Shown here in pieces: positions 8,975 through 22,400 of a DNA stretch of 64,000 nucleotides. The DNA lies in contig NC_133899.1 of NCBI RefSeq assembly GCF_964199755.1, forward strand, positions 1,240,001-1,304,000, read 5' to 3'. Origin of the DNA: Larus michahellis (lineage: Eukaryota; Chordata; Aves; Charadriiformes; Laridae). The translations under genes were made by a program, and so were the position numbers. How positions within the stretch are numbered: position 1 is the first letter of the stretch; every line of letters starts with the position of its first letter. Under the pieces are notes generated by a model, which saw nothing but the letters and a program-made list of their open reading frames with translations, ran no database searches and was not told the DNA's origin.

Positions 8975-10226
8975 GGCTTCTCAAACCCCTCTTTATCCTC
9001 CGTAACAGCTGTTTGCAAGCAGCAGTTCAAGCACTGATCAACCGCTGAGCGACCTCTTCCTTCATAAGACAAATACTTTTTGTAACCAAATTACATGTTC
9101 AAAGTGTTGTACACATTTAAACATTGACCTAAAATGAACAAGAGAAATTTAACACAGGAAAAGGTGTTATCCCGAAGTGAAAAATGTGATAGCACAGCCC
9201 TTTTTTTTTTTTAATTTATTTTTTTACAATTGTTGTTGTTTTTTTTCTCTTCTCTTCACAAGCGACCGAAAATACGCGCACAATTCGAACATACCCTTGC
9301 CCTGGAGCTGTAGCAGTCTCGGTATGAAGTTCTCTGGTTTTGGACACTTGTCTTGTTAAATGGAGAATTGGTCCCTGGTGACTTGGCACTGAACAACAGC
9401 ACTTCAACGTAAGGATACACCCCTTGGGAACACGGGAACAAACTGAAGCAGCACACAAGTGAACGCATCATTCCTATTACTTCTGTGTATGAAGGCCCCA
9501 GGTGACACCCAACAGCTTGTCCTGGGACTGCCATCCTGCAAAAGCCACCAGTTCATTTCTGAATCACTGGCTATCGACTTCCACCACCATCTGGAAGTTG
9601 TTTCGGTCCGTAATTCGCACTCTTCTACATAGCCTCATGTGGCATTTAGTCAATGCTGCAAGATCGCTGTTTTCATGTCATGAACCATTACAGGATTTTG
9701 TTAATATTTTGTCTTAGCAGGAAAAAAAAAAAATCATGGAAAGAAAAAGAATGGTTGAGGGTTATAAAGCAGCTCTGGACATTATGAAGCAGGGAATTCT
9801 TTTTATCATGATTAAAATTTTAAACATTTTAGCGTAATCATAAATTAAGAGTTAAAACACAGAGGCGCTAATAATAAAATATTAAATAGACAATGATAGC
9901 GGATAAAAGCTGAATGGCTCATTCTGAATGAAACCCCGTTATAGCTATACGCCTAAATGCCTACGGGTTTCCTCGCTAGGTCGTATTGCTGAGTGACAGA
10001 CACATCAAAACACACAGTGAAGCTTCTCATAGCCAGCCGGAACAATCGATTGCCTGATGGAATGGCGAGAGATGAACAAGTCATTTATGTTGCAAAAAGT
10101 ACTTAAATACTCAATAAAGACATAACAAACCCCACCCCACCCCACTGTTATCAGACGCCACGTTGTGGTAGAACATCAGACAAACTCACAAATTTACCAC
10201 AAAAATGTGTGGCAAAAAGAATATTT

Positions 10227-10262
10227 TATATATATGTATATATATAAATTTTTATATTTATG
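10227..10262. repeat. TA-rich microsatellite
   Basis: TATATATATGTATATATATA followed by AT-rich sequence. Simple repeat in the NFAT5 3' UTR. Confidence 0.7.
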
Positions 10263-10487
10263 CCAATGTACTCACTCAGTACAAATAGCAAAATAGTATA
10301 CCATTTCCTAAATACAAAATATAGCTTTCCAAAAAAATGAAACACACATTAGATATAAACCATCCAAAACTTGAACGATTGAAAACTGTATTCAAAATTA
10401 AATGACCCAGAGCAGGTCTCTTTCTGAAAAGTTCCCTTCATATCGGCAAGAAGCCTTACTACTGAAAACGTAATTCAATGCCTCTCA

Positions 10488-10520
10488 ATGAGAGAGAGAA
10501 AGAGAGAGACAGAAAGAGAA
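10488..10520. repeat. GA-rich purine tract
   Basis: Imperfect GAGAGAGAAAGAGAGAGACAGAAAGAGA repeat on the plus strand, a CU-rich tract on the transcript. It could bind pyrimidine-tract proteins, but this is only inference. Confidence 0.7.
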
Positions 10521-11705
10521 GTGAACGTTATGACAGACTGACAAACAGGAAAAAACCATTAAAACAAACAAAAACTCTACACGGCTCAACTACGCACACA
10601 AGTTAAGGGAAAAAACACACAGTAAACAGACTAGAGTAACTGAAAAACCATTTACAGACTATTCTTTGTTATTTAAAATAACAAAAATGAAAAAAATGAC
10701 ATGATACCAACTACACGCTACCGAGGCATAATAGCCATACGTGACAGCTGTTTGGCTCTAACTGCAGCAACAGCCTTCCACCTGCAGGAGAAGAAACACC
10801 CAGCGGGATGAGGCTGGAGTGAGATATCACCAAACTGTCCGGAGAGTTGGAGCACCCAAAAATTCACATGCCTCACAATACAACTGCATGGGCTGGAGTG
10901 GGTTGTTTTTACATTCTGTAACATCAGTCAATTTTTTTTCTTTTTTTTTTTTTTTCATTGAGACATGACAATCTAGAAACCAGATTTGGGGACTGTAGGT
11001 ATTTAAAAAAAAAATCACTTCAAAACTGCAATGAGCTTAATATGCTACAAAGACGCAACAGCTCAGGATGAAGTGAAATTTTCGAGAACGCTTAGAAATG
11101 CTGTAACTTGCCCCCTCCTTGGAGTAAAGTCAAGCTGAAGATTTACATCAGTAACAGCTGGAAAATGACTGGTTAAGGGGGATTCCTGCATTGAGAAGGT
11201 GGTGGAGAAATTGCTTCCTCTTTCTGCTTAATCCTTGATTATTTGTCAAAGCTTCTCCTGACTAAGCAATTTAATGCCATGGATTCCTAAAAGCCGCTTC
11301 TGATCTTTAAAGCCAGTAGGATACTATGTCTTTTTAAAAAACGCAACGTGAAACTGAGGAGAGGGAAGGAAAACCATGAACAGAAGGACAGGGAGAAGGC
11401 TGGGTCGCGAGTGGCTCACGCAGCTTTACAGAGCTCTAACCCACACAGGCAGAGTGAGAGACACAGAGGAGCTCTTTCCTCGGCCAGGCAGAATGTTCCT
11501 TTCACGCTGAAGGTATTTTAGAGGATAAGATTTGAAGAGCACAATTTAACTGAAAGTTCCCCTTCGTTTCTTCATTTTGTTAGAGCCACCAAACCCTTGC
11601 TCTATGTACAGTTACACGTAAGAGACACGGAAAACCGTTAATCACATTCTCCGCTGGGAAGCACCCACCTCTGGCTATCTACAGCAGCAAGCAATTCTCC
11701 GCTTG

Positions 11706-11711
11706 TTTATT
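11706..11711 (-). terminator. NFAT5: Candidate most proximal NFAT5 poly(A) signal
   Basis: Minus-strand AATAAA, which would give a 3' UTR of about 1.5 kb. Usage cannot be judged from sequence. Confidence 0.3.
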
Positions 11712-13136
11712 ACAGTTATCAATATTTTTCATTGCCACCTACTGCAATTAACAAATCGCAGCATTAGCTCTCCCACTCAACTGCGAAACCTGCGATCCCT
11801 TCACTTGCTGACAGCTACGAGCTCATGTCACAGGCATTTGATGTTTCTGCTTCACAAGCTCTGCTAGTCAAAACAGGGGATGTGAAGAAGGAAGAGGAGG
11901 AAAAAAGAGTAAACGTGGTAACGGGTATTACCTTCTAACAACAATAATAACTGACCAGATATGCTTTAAATTGAAAGAGCACCCCACTGTCAACGAGGGT
12001 TAGGAATCTAGTAACAGTACAGTCCCATGCCCTAGTAAAACAAAGCATAGCTCTTCAGCATTATTGGCGCTACAAATCCCAAACACTATGGCCACAGCTT
12101 TAGGTGCTAGACACTGCGATTGCCCACGGGTGTGCTCTTTAGAGAGGAGGGCCACTTTTTGACAGAAGCAATCAGTTCCGCACAGCCTAATCCAGGGTCG
12201 GAAGGTCTGCGAGGATCTGGGAAATCGTCACTTTTTTTCTTCACAGAATTTCTGCAGGAAAAAACAAGGAAGCAAAAAAGTTAGGCACAGCTAAAAAGGT
12301 CATCCTCTTACTTCTTCATCGGTTCTTCATCGTGGAAGCGTCCTTTGCAGGCAGACGTGAAACTATGAGCGAGTATCAGAACACAGCACTCTTTCATAGA
12401 GAGGATTACTCTCCTTCAACTTTTTTTTTTTTTTAAAGTTCATAAGCTTGTGTACAAAACAGTTTAGATTAGAAAATGAAGTCTATCACTGAAGCGAAAC
12501 TTCTGGGGGATTCAGGATGGCAGCACAGTTAACCAGAGCCAAGTTACACGCTGTGGACAATACTAGATTCCAGAGTCCTCCTGGTTCTTGGTACTCATTT
12601 GTAGTCAAAGCCTCTTTCACCTCTCTGAAAAAGGCACCTTCTAAGAGCAGAACGTTTCCTAGTAACAGCCGACTGTGACAGCTCACTTCAGCAAAGGCTC
12701 CGCATGTGGCACACTCTCAATAGCTGCCATATCCTACCGAAACTCGTTTTCACATTACATTTTTGTAACCCAGAGGGCAACTTCCCAACAGTACAGACTT
12801 CAGATGTTATATACTCAATAAGCCTTAACTTTTTAACTACAGTCATATTTCATAACGCTTTTATCTGCCAAGCCGTCGATGATCCACTCTCCTTCCTAAT
12901 GAAGTACTAGACCGTAACAGCAGATGACAAAACATACAGCAGCTGTATGACAAGACCTCACCTCAACTACCTGCTTCATACAAATTCTGACCTCTGACTG
13001 TTTTTAATAGCTCTTCATTCTAGCCACTGGTGTCATAGTCTTAATTCGGCAGTACCGGCATTTTAGCTGATCTCAGAGCGTGGTGATACACTCCGAAGTA
13101 AAGACTTAGTGAACAAAAGCATACAAGGCAGGAAAG

Positions 13137-13184
13137 ACATTACTTACTTGACTAACTTGAAAAACACATTACTTACTTGACTAA
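13137..13184 (-). repeat. 19-bp direct repeat abutting the NFAT5 stop codon
   Basis: Identical 19-mers (plus ACATTACTTACTTGACTAA) occupy 13137-13155 and 13166-13184, spaced 29 bp start to start. The second ends exactly where the stop codon (13185-13187) begins. On the transcript strand each contains CAAGTAAGT, a strong 5' splice-site look-alike. Confidence 0.9.
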
Positions 13185-13423
13185 TTAAAACGAGCCAGCC
13201 ATATTGTTCCCCTGGTTTTGTAACGACACAAGCAGATCATCTATTTTCTCAATATTCTGATTGGTTGCCATAGCTGATGGTAGCGGAGGAGTCTCAGATA
13301 TCTGCTGGGAGAGAAGCGTTGGCACTGCCGCTTGTCCCTCACTCTGTGGCTGACCTGGCTGACTTATAGCCATCAACTCATCCGGCAACGTGGCTGGTCC
13401 AGAAGTTAGCAGCTGCCCACAGT
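13185..13423 (-). CDS. NFAT5: NFAT5 in-window exon 12 (C-terminus, coding part)
   Basis: Encodes (N)[40 protein letters not shown] and the conserved end [23 protein letters not shown], then TAA at 13185-13187. Acceptor CTTTACAG. It continues as the long 3' UTR. Confidence 0.97.
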
Positions 13424-16400
13424 CTGTAAAGCGGTAAGTGAAGAACAAAGGACCGTTTAAATGAGGTTAATTTGCCAACTTCTTTACATACATCCGTATT
13501 GACTATAAACCACGTAGAAAGTCAGACGCACTTTTGTTCACGTGACCACCTTTGCTCGCCACTCTCCCAGGCTGTAAGCACAAGTTCATGGTGTACGCAT
13601 TGAATACATACAGTATTCACTGAATACATCCAGTACAGAGTCCATATCTCTGTACTATGACCAAACACGACCAACACCTCAAACAGAGGACAATACTTAG
13701 CTAGAAGAAAACCAAAACGCATGGCATAAGTGTTGAGTATGGCCATCCTTTGTTGTTATTTGTTAGTTACAGATGTGTCGTCTTCAGTTCAGCCAAGGTA
13801 TCCACTAGCTCTTCTATAAATCTGCAAATGGTGTCACATCTCCTATCGCTTTCTAGCATTATCTTCAGTTTCACGGAAAGGCTTGGCTGTACATGGCCTG
13901 ACTGTCAAAGGGCTCATACAGCAAAGCACATATTCAGGTACAGCCACAGACCAAGTATAGAACTATGGCTTTATGTCCAGATCTTTTATAAGACGCTATA
14001 ATCATCATCTGCATCTGCTGCTTCTGGAACTTCACAGGTACGTACACAGCCCTTTACAGGCAGACGAAAGGATCTACGTCCCAAAGGACTTGTCACAGAG
14101 GCCAGATTCAGAGACGAGATATGGAAAAGCACAGGCTTATAAAGTTAAAGCATTTCAAATACACTTCAACAGACACTCTTCTGGACTACACAGCTCCAAA
14201 AATCCTTGCTTTTCTTCAACAATGGCTGGAGAAAAGTCATTGCATAAATTGTGGAAAACAAATGCAGCAAGAGAAAGATTAGTGGAGCTGTCTTAAGAGG
14301 GCACAAACTTTTTTTTTTTTTTAAACTGTGTGTATATTTATTCTATATATTATATGTGTTGTTAATAATATTTAATACATATATATTATATCTATACTTT
14401 ATATAGATATAAACACAATTCTAAAGTGGTTTTGTCACATGTTAATCCTAAGCGTAAGATGACCAACAGGTATTTAAGCTCAGAGTTCTCATCAACATCA
14501 GCAACATTCACAGCAGTACGACAAATACGTATATGCTCAATTGTACTGCTACATTACTTATTCCAGATATTTTATTTTTTTTTAAATATCGCTGAACTGA
14601 ACAATCATCGTCTTGTAGAGTCCAACTAGTAGCTCTTCTAAACTGTAAACTCAGAATCGGGCATCTACCACTTACTGTTTTGAATGCCGAACAGGAATAT
14701 TCCTGATGTTTGCTGAGATGAGGCAGGAGAATTCTGCAGCTGGTTGATAGCACCTCCTGCCGTGTTGTGAAATAAAGAAGCCTGTTGCTGTGGAGGAGAA
14801 GCAGTTCCTTGCATTCCCGCCATGCTGTTCTGAGAAGAGTACAGCGGAGACTGCTGCAGCTCTTGCTGGCTCATCGTATTCTGCAAGGCAGACATGGAAG
14901 CTGAAGAGATGAAGAGGGTGACTTGTTGCTCTTGAGAACTTGGTGACCCTTGGACCAACTGAATCTGGGGTGAGTTATGGAAGATGGCTGGCTGCTGTGC
15001 TTCAGCCTGGTTGGATCCAGGATTCTGAAGAGAAGACACTGTAGTCTGACTCTGGAATTGCATGGGCTGCTGCTCCTGGTTCATTGATGCCATGTTAGTC
15101 TGGGGATGAAAAATGGACTGGCCTTGTTGCTCCTGATTGGTAACTGGGTTTTGATTTGGATTGAAAATCATGTTCTGCTTTTGAGACGCAATTGTACTCA
15201 TTGTGTTTTGATTACTGAACATCATGTTCTGCTGTTGCTGCTGCTGCTGTTCTTGAGACGGAGGGCTGCTCTGCATAGCAACTATCGAATGCTGAGGCTG
15301 GAAGATGGCTCCTTGTTGGTTCTGGGGAATTGAACTGGACTGGATGGAGCCTAACGACACTTGAGACTGAAACAAACCTTGCTGAGCAGGCTGAGTCTGG
15401 GGCTGTTCTTGGGGAAGCATAGAACTCTGGATGTGAGATATCTGCGTCTGCTGCGGGAAAGAAGTCTGCTGTTCAGTGTTTGCTGCTGTCTGAAGAGGAG
15501 AAATGGAATTTGCGCTTGTAAAGAACGACATCTGTTCTTCCTGAGTTGCAGGGTTGTTCATTGAACTCTGGGAAAGGAACATGTTAGCAGACTGCTGGTC
15601 TTGAGGAACTGAAGAGCTCTGTAATACACTCATGGTGTTCTGCGAGTGGAACATTGGAGGCTGCAATTGATCTGAGGAATTAGTACTGGTCTGGTTGTGG
15701 ACAATGGAATTCGGACTGCGAAAAATGGAGCCTTGTGCTTCCTGTGATATATTTTGAGCATCACCAATAGGATTCTGCGAGTGAAAAAGCTGAGCTTGTG
15801 AATGTGGAGACTGCTGCATGAAGCTTCCCGACTGAATAGACATGATTTCTCCGCCTTGCTGGAACAGACCACCTCCTTGTTGTTGAGTTCCACTTGCTTG
15901 AACAGTCATCATGTTTTTGGTAGATGAAAAGAGATTAACTTGAGATTGACTTTCTCCACTGTGCTGCATTTGAACCATGGTCTGAAATACGGTACTTTGC
16001 ATCTGTTTACCCTGACCTGAAGCTTCTTCTCCATCTGCAGAATTTGATGCCTGAAACATAGTCGGTCCGTTGTTGGAGACCTGCTGCTGAGCAGTAGGAG
16101 TGGTCTCACTTCCAGAAACACCAGGAGATGAAGAGAATAATTCACACTGCATTTGCATGTCTTCACTTGTTGATAACCCACTCATTATGTGAGAAGCCTG
16201 CTGGTAAACAGGTGACTGCTGGAGGGCTCCGTTCCCTGAAGTTGTTGAAGAGAACAAATCGGACTGCATCTGTGTTGCAGCTTGGCAAATGTTTTGTTGG
16301 ATTCCGATCACCATTGCTGCAGAAGTCTCCATCGCCTGCTGCTGCTGCTGCTGCTGTTGTTGCTGTTGATTGGACAATGCGTTTTCAGGCTGTGAGTGAA

Positions 16401-19400
16401 CATTTTCAGCTCGTCCAGGCAAAAGGTTCTCTGGTCTGGAATGGACAGCCGTGTCTGATGAGGAAAATATCCCAGAACTGACACTATTTTGTATCTGGCT
16501 AACTTGCTGAAAGATATCTGCGTTTAGCTGATCTTGAACATCCTCACTGCTGTCTGAACCAGAAAATAAAACAGAAGATAACTGCTGCTGAGCTTCCAAT
16601 ACCTGCTGCACCAAGTCAACGTTTCTATTGCTGCCCGTGGCAGTGTTAGTCGGAAAATTTCCAGCTTGCAGTTGCTGTATAGTGTTCTGTAACTGACTCA
16701 CGCCGCTTGCTGATGAGAAAATACTTGATGAAATCTGTTGCTGCAATGCCTGTGCTGGTTCTGAGAGCGTAGACTGTTGTTGTTGTGATGCATCAGTTAA
16801 TTGTGACAAAGTGACTACTGTGCCATCCGACTGCAAGACCTCCCTGGTTTGGGAATCTCTTGTTTGGAACTGTGCAGCTTGCTGCAGTAATGCATCACTG
16901 TTCTGCAGCTGACCCGGAGTAGAGACCGCTGAAAAGCTACCAGGCTGGGAAATGTCCTGTGTTTGGATAGTAGTTAGTGACTCTGGATTAAACACCTTCG
17001 GCTGTATTTGTTGCTGGTTTTCATTTTCAGAAGGTAAATGGGAAGCAGAAGTTGATATGCTGGACATACTGTTGTCCAATGTTTGTTGAGTTGGTCCAAC
17101 CACACTTGAAGCCTGAAAAGAGCAATACGTTGAGCAATTCATTAAGCTTACTCACGTTGTGCTTACAAAATTTCCGCCAACCCACCGTGCTCAGGAACGA
17201 TCAGACGTAAGATTTGATGGCTATGTATCTCTCCATACACAACCAACCAAGCGAGCAAGTGACTAGAAGTGGAAATGCTACTTCAAGGAAGGAGTCAAGA
17301 TACAATTTAATGAAAGCAATGCTAGGAAGTGATTAAAATAATATTCTTACAGAAATTTACTATTTCTGTGTCACAGGGGAAAAAAAAATATCTTAGTTTC
17401 ACTAACCAATCAATCTGTTTGAATGTGGGAACAAGAGAAGTTACTTTCAAAGGCAATTGTCTATTATTTCAATCATGCTCCGTGATCACGTTTTGCCCAG
17501 ACCCATCTCAGACGTGACATTTTCCCTGTGTGTTACCCCTCTCCACTGTTAGAACATGGACTGACAGGCAGATGTCACTAAAACTATTAAAGCTACTGTC
17601 TTCAGATCGCAATCAAACTTACCTTGAAGACAGGGGGAGATCTCTTCTCTGCACTTACTTCCATTGGAGCCACATCTTCATTCTTAATCATACTGCTTGG
17701 CATGAGTGGAGTTATCAAGGCACTAGGAAGAATGTTTACCTTCTCCAGGTTACAACCAGTGGCCTTCACTGCTGCAATCACAAACAACAACAAAAGGAGG
17801 GCAATGAAATGTTAACATTCACTATACGAAGAGTGGGTTTCCAGTGGTGGCTAGCTTCCCATCTTACTTTTCAGCCCTACCTAAGAGCTCTCATTCTCAT
17901 ATCAGATGGTAACACACAGAGAGGCCATTGCAATCATTTGAATGTGTCAAATAATCCTAGAAAACAACTGAAACCTTCAAAGTTTATCTTTAAGATTAAC
18001 ACCAATGCCACGGTTTTGTTTTTCTTTCGTTTTGTATCTTTCTAGACCAGGACAGCCATTCACCAACTGCTTAATCAACAAACATAAAAGCTTAAGACAT
18101 CTTTCCACAAATTAGCAGATTTTAAACTTTACTGCACTTTAACTGTACAACTTCTCTATCTCATTTTGAAAAATGTCTGTTTTCAAGATAATCACGTGAA
18201 CAGAGTGCTCAAAGCACTCAGACTGTATTTTTATTCTTTTAAGGACTAATCTAGTAAGAACTTGATAAATCTGCATACCAGCTCTGTAGGAAGAACAAGT
18301 TATTTTGCCTTTGCAGTCTCTAATTTTCTATTTTTTTCTAAGTAGGAAGGTGGCTTCTTAAAATGAATTAGATCTTTTTAGTTTTATATTTGTCCTGAAC
18401 CACATAAAAAATATTACATAAGCTATCTGAGCTCTTTGCTGTAAATAAAATTAAATTTCTTGATTTCAAATACTGCTGAAATTGGAGCTTAAAACAAACC
18501 AATGGGAAAGCCTGTAAAAAATATAGTTCTGTAAGTACTTTTAAGTAAATTAAAGACTTAATCTTCAACATAAAGCAACGGATCTCCATGTTTTAAACAC
18601 ATTTAGATCTTGCAATAACATGGCAGTAAAATTTCTGCAATTTCTATCAACAGTATGCCATGTCCTCAGTAACGGTCCTTGTGTGTTATTCTATGCAAAA
18701 CCAAACACACCCTCCTGAAATGTTATTTTCTGTCTTCAGCAATAAACCCTCAGCCGTCAGTATGGCAACAGTTGTCAATATACCCAAATAAACTCTTTCC
18801 CTCCTTCTTTGAACGCACAGGTTTGGGGTGGCTCCAGGAGCCCCGCGACCTGCCGCGTGGGGCTGTGCTGCTGGCAGGGAACGCGATTTGAGTGCGACTA
18901 CTCTAAAATACATCTATTTCAGGACAGCTAGTCACACAGTGCATTTAAGGACAGCAGTCGGTATTTCTCTATACCGTAAGTCACAATTTAAACACTTTTC
19001 TCTTCTATGTGTTTAATCGTGTTGTGTTCACTGGGAACAACCAAAAAAAAAATTAAGTCATTTAAAAAAATCCCAATGGCATACGGATTGCGTTGTAGCA
19101 ATGGTATGTTCGTTCATAGTGACATATTTGGTTGGAAGAATAAAAAACACCCTGAGATTAATAATGAAAAAGAAGTTTCAAAAGCAGAGAAACATGGTTG
19201 GGTTTGGTCTTTTACTATGTTTTTGTAATACACTGAAGTTTAGAACTTCTGAGTAGTTACCATCTTATCAAGGCATACATACCCTTTTTCCCTTTTCTCC
19301 CAAAGCCGGAAACTGAAACCATCATTAACCACTTAAAACCAATGCTCCAGCACCACTTCAATGCTAGAAGGCAAAGACCTGGACTGCGTGGTTGTCCCTG

Positions 19401-22400
19401 TACCTCCATCTTCCCCAAGTTTTAGAGAACAGCTTAGAATTTTAAATTTCTTGTCTTGAAATGTAACTTGTCATTGAGGTCCGTCAAATCTGCAGTCTCT
19501 TGAAATGTTACAGCTAAGCACCTGCAATGGCTTTGGGAAGCCACGTTTTGGTTTTTTACATATGCAGATGTTGCAGTAGGAATTATTTTAAGGAATATTC
19601 ACAGATAACGCGAGACAAAGATTCAAATTGCCTGTGATAGGAAGAGAGAGGCCCTGTGGCTCAGTACATAACTGTACGTGACCCTGGCAACAACCGCTTA
19701 CTCTATTTGGCCAGGGCTGCTGGAAACGATGGCACTGAAGAAATTATGAATTCTAGGATTTTGCTCCCCGTGAAAGGAAGCAGGAAGGAAGCGGCAGCCC
19801 ACTGGATCCCCACCTGGTCTTTGTCATCTCAGAACCACGAGGAAGGACGGGCTGGGACATACGCAGAGACAAAGTACGTAACGCAGACAAAATTGCCTGA
19901 CCTCTGGTTCATGATCAACCCAGAGTAGAATAGGTACGGGAATAAACTGTCAAAAAAGAGCCGGCTAGCAGAAACGCCACACGAGAACGTAAATTAAGAC
20001 TTATCGCATAAATTAAATGGAGGACATAAAGCCACAGAAGTAGCACATTGTTTTCTTATGCACAGCAGATGTTCTCCTGAACCAGTTGGTACGTTCCCTT
20101 AGTTAAGGGAACTCCAACGAGACTACATGGATGCCAGGCTTGGCCTGATGCATCAGTTATTATTTTCCTCATCTTTTTAACCTTGCTACTAGAAGTCTTA
20201 CCAGTCCTTTTATCAGCTTGTTTCATTGCCCTAAAGATTTTTGCATATTTCTCCCCCAAATATTCTCTGCAGGTTTAAACTCATCATATCTTGTATTATC
20301 CTCCCTAACAAGTTGTAAAGTCAACTTGTAAATATATCCCCTGCCAAGACCAAGCTATTAACTTCAAACACGAGCTTCACGATTTTAACCTGAAGCTATG
20401 GATTCCTATCAAACTTGTGATCACATTGTTAATTTGCTTACCTTTCAACCTGCTTTCTCCAGCGCCAGCTATGGAAATTTCCATTAAGCTTTGTACACTA
20501 CCATAGTTTTAACAATCAACTACAAAACATTTCCTTCCTCTACTTCATTTCAATATCGGAAGGATCAATTCACTTCACACTTGAAAACCAGGCATACTTA
20601 GAACTTGGACCCCCAGAACAAAGCGACAAAGTTTGCGTGGGCAGAATGGTCAGAAAAAAACCCCAAACCCAAAACACCTCACTGAAGGGAATAAGTTGAA
20701 ACTGCCAGAAGAAGCTGAAACTGCCGGAATTAGCATTCTTAACTAGACCCCCTGAAAGCAGTCTCATAAAACCACTGGAAGCTTCTGAAAAATACCGAGT
20801 TGGCACCTTCGTGTTTTTCAGTACTCAGTTCTGACCCCACCACCACCTTTATGTGTGTTTTTGCTGAAATTAACACTACACAGTTTCTAAATCATCTGTA
20901 TTAACTGCCATCTTAGGCTTCTTTCTCTTTCTTCTTCCCTTGCAAGCATATTAAATGAAGATTAGACTGCAGGGCCTGAGGCATGAGAACAGACTATTTA
21001 TTTTTTTTTGCGAAGTTTTTGTTCTAGACTAGCTCACGTGAAAATATACTTAACGGACTACAGTTAAGACAGTAAAATATTCAGAATCAGAAAAGAAACC
21101 TCACTGTAAGAATAAGGCAGATTTTATAAGCACAGACTTATCGTCACAGGATGTCTGATTCATAACTCCAAATTTGGGTAGGAATTTATAGTTAAATTAT
21201 TAACAGCAATGATAAGAATCAATTTAGTACCTTTTATAGCCTCTTCAAAAGAACAATGTTGGGCTGGGCTGGAGATTTCCTTCTTCACTTTAACATTCAG
21301 AGTACCAGCTGTTGAGACAAAACACATTGAAAACTTCCTTATGTTAAAACAACAAGCAAGCAAAAAACCAAAGCAAACCAAAACAGTTACTTAAAGAAAT
21401 TAAGGTTCTTTGAAACCCAGAGAAACATTCTGAATTGTACATAAACGTTGTTTGTGTCTGTGAATGCACCACTGATCAGAGTGCCCACAATACCATTTCC
21501 ACTTCCAGAAATAAAAGAGCCAGTCAGCAACTGCACTGTGTATTGTAATATAGATAAATAAAAATACATTATATGGTCAAACGTCAACATTCCTTAGGAT
21601 AAAGCTTGATGCTATTTTTTGATTATATTTGGTGCGCTCTATGCAGTATGTCTACTTTTTTTCCTGCTCAGCTTCATTTTAAACTAGATTTAAACTAGAT
21701 TTTAGACAAATTATACTAGAAATGGATGCTATTTTATAAGAACAGCTGTCTACATGAAGCTGAAATTTGAGCTTCTTGCCACATAAATGAGAAAACCCAA
21801 GCCTTTAGATTTTATCATTTAACACAGCAAACCTCACCAGCAAGAGGAGTTTGAAAAGGTGCACATTATTTAACATTTCTGCTGTACGGACTAAATATTA
21901 TGAAAACAGAAATGGGATGCTTAGCAGGTAAAACTGTCCATTCCTCCCCTCAGTTCTCTATTTTACTTACATGTATCTGGAGTGTACGTAAATGGTTGCA
22001 CATCGTGCGATCTTCCAGCATTGGTCACCACATATATTCCCACAGAAACAGCTGAGGTTATTTGCTGGTCATGATATGGTGGCACCTTCACAATAAGGTG
22101 ATTCTGCAATACAAAATAGTAATAATAATAATAATAATAATAAATATTAGAAACCTTACTTCATTACTACTGATCTTATTTGTATTTACATCCATCAAAA
22201 GAAAGAAACAGACTGATAAAATACCATAAAAAGCAAAGACGCTGAGTAAACATAATTTCAGCAACTACACTGTGCTAGAAGAGAGATTTGAGTAATCTGC
22301 CTAAATGATGCTCACTGGCAACTGACAGCTTTGATTGAAGGCGAAGAAAGGAAAGACATATAAAGTCCAGTACTTTAAACATAAGCTTATGCCTAACAAG

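Larger units (their letters stand above)
4930..13184 (-). other. NFAT5: NFAT5 3' UTR (about 8.2 kb)
   Basis: From the NFAT5 stop codon to the distal poly(A) signal there is no protein-coding signal on either strand, only AT-rich DNA with short repeats. Mammalian NFAT5 mRNA likewise has an unusually long 3' UTR, so continuous UTR is the simplest reading. Several AATAAA hexamers in minus orientation could give shorter forms. Notable contents are a CpG-rich block with a CA repeat near 8.3 kb, a GA-rich tract near 10.5 kb, TA-rich stretches near 6.85 and 10.24 kb, and a 19-bp direct repeat touching the stop codon. The length is inferred, not demonstrated by transcript data. Confidence 0.7.

Noticed and set aside
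13750-14296. Plus-strand open frames in the last NFAT5 intron
   Set aside because: Short, non-conserved and within an intron with correct boundaries.
15106-16481. Leucine-rich plus-strand open frames opposite the Q-rich exon
   Set aside because: CAG/CAA-rich sequence read backwards gives CTG/TTG runs with few stops; the minus frame is the conserved NFAT5 one.
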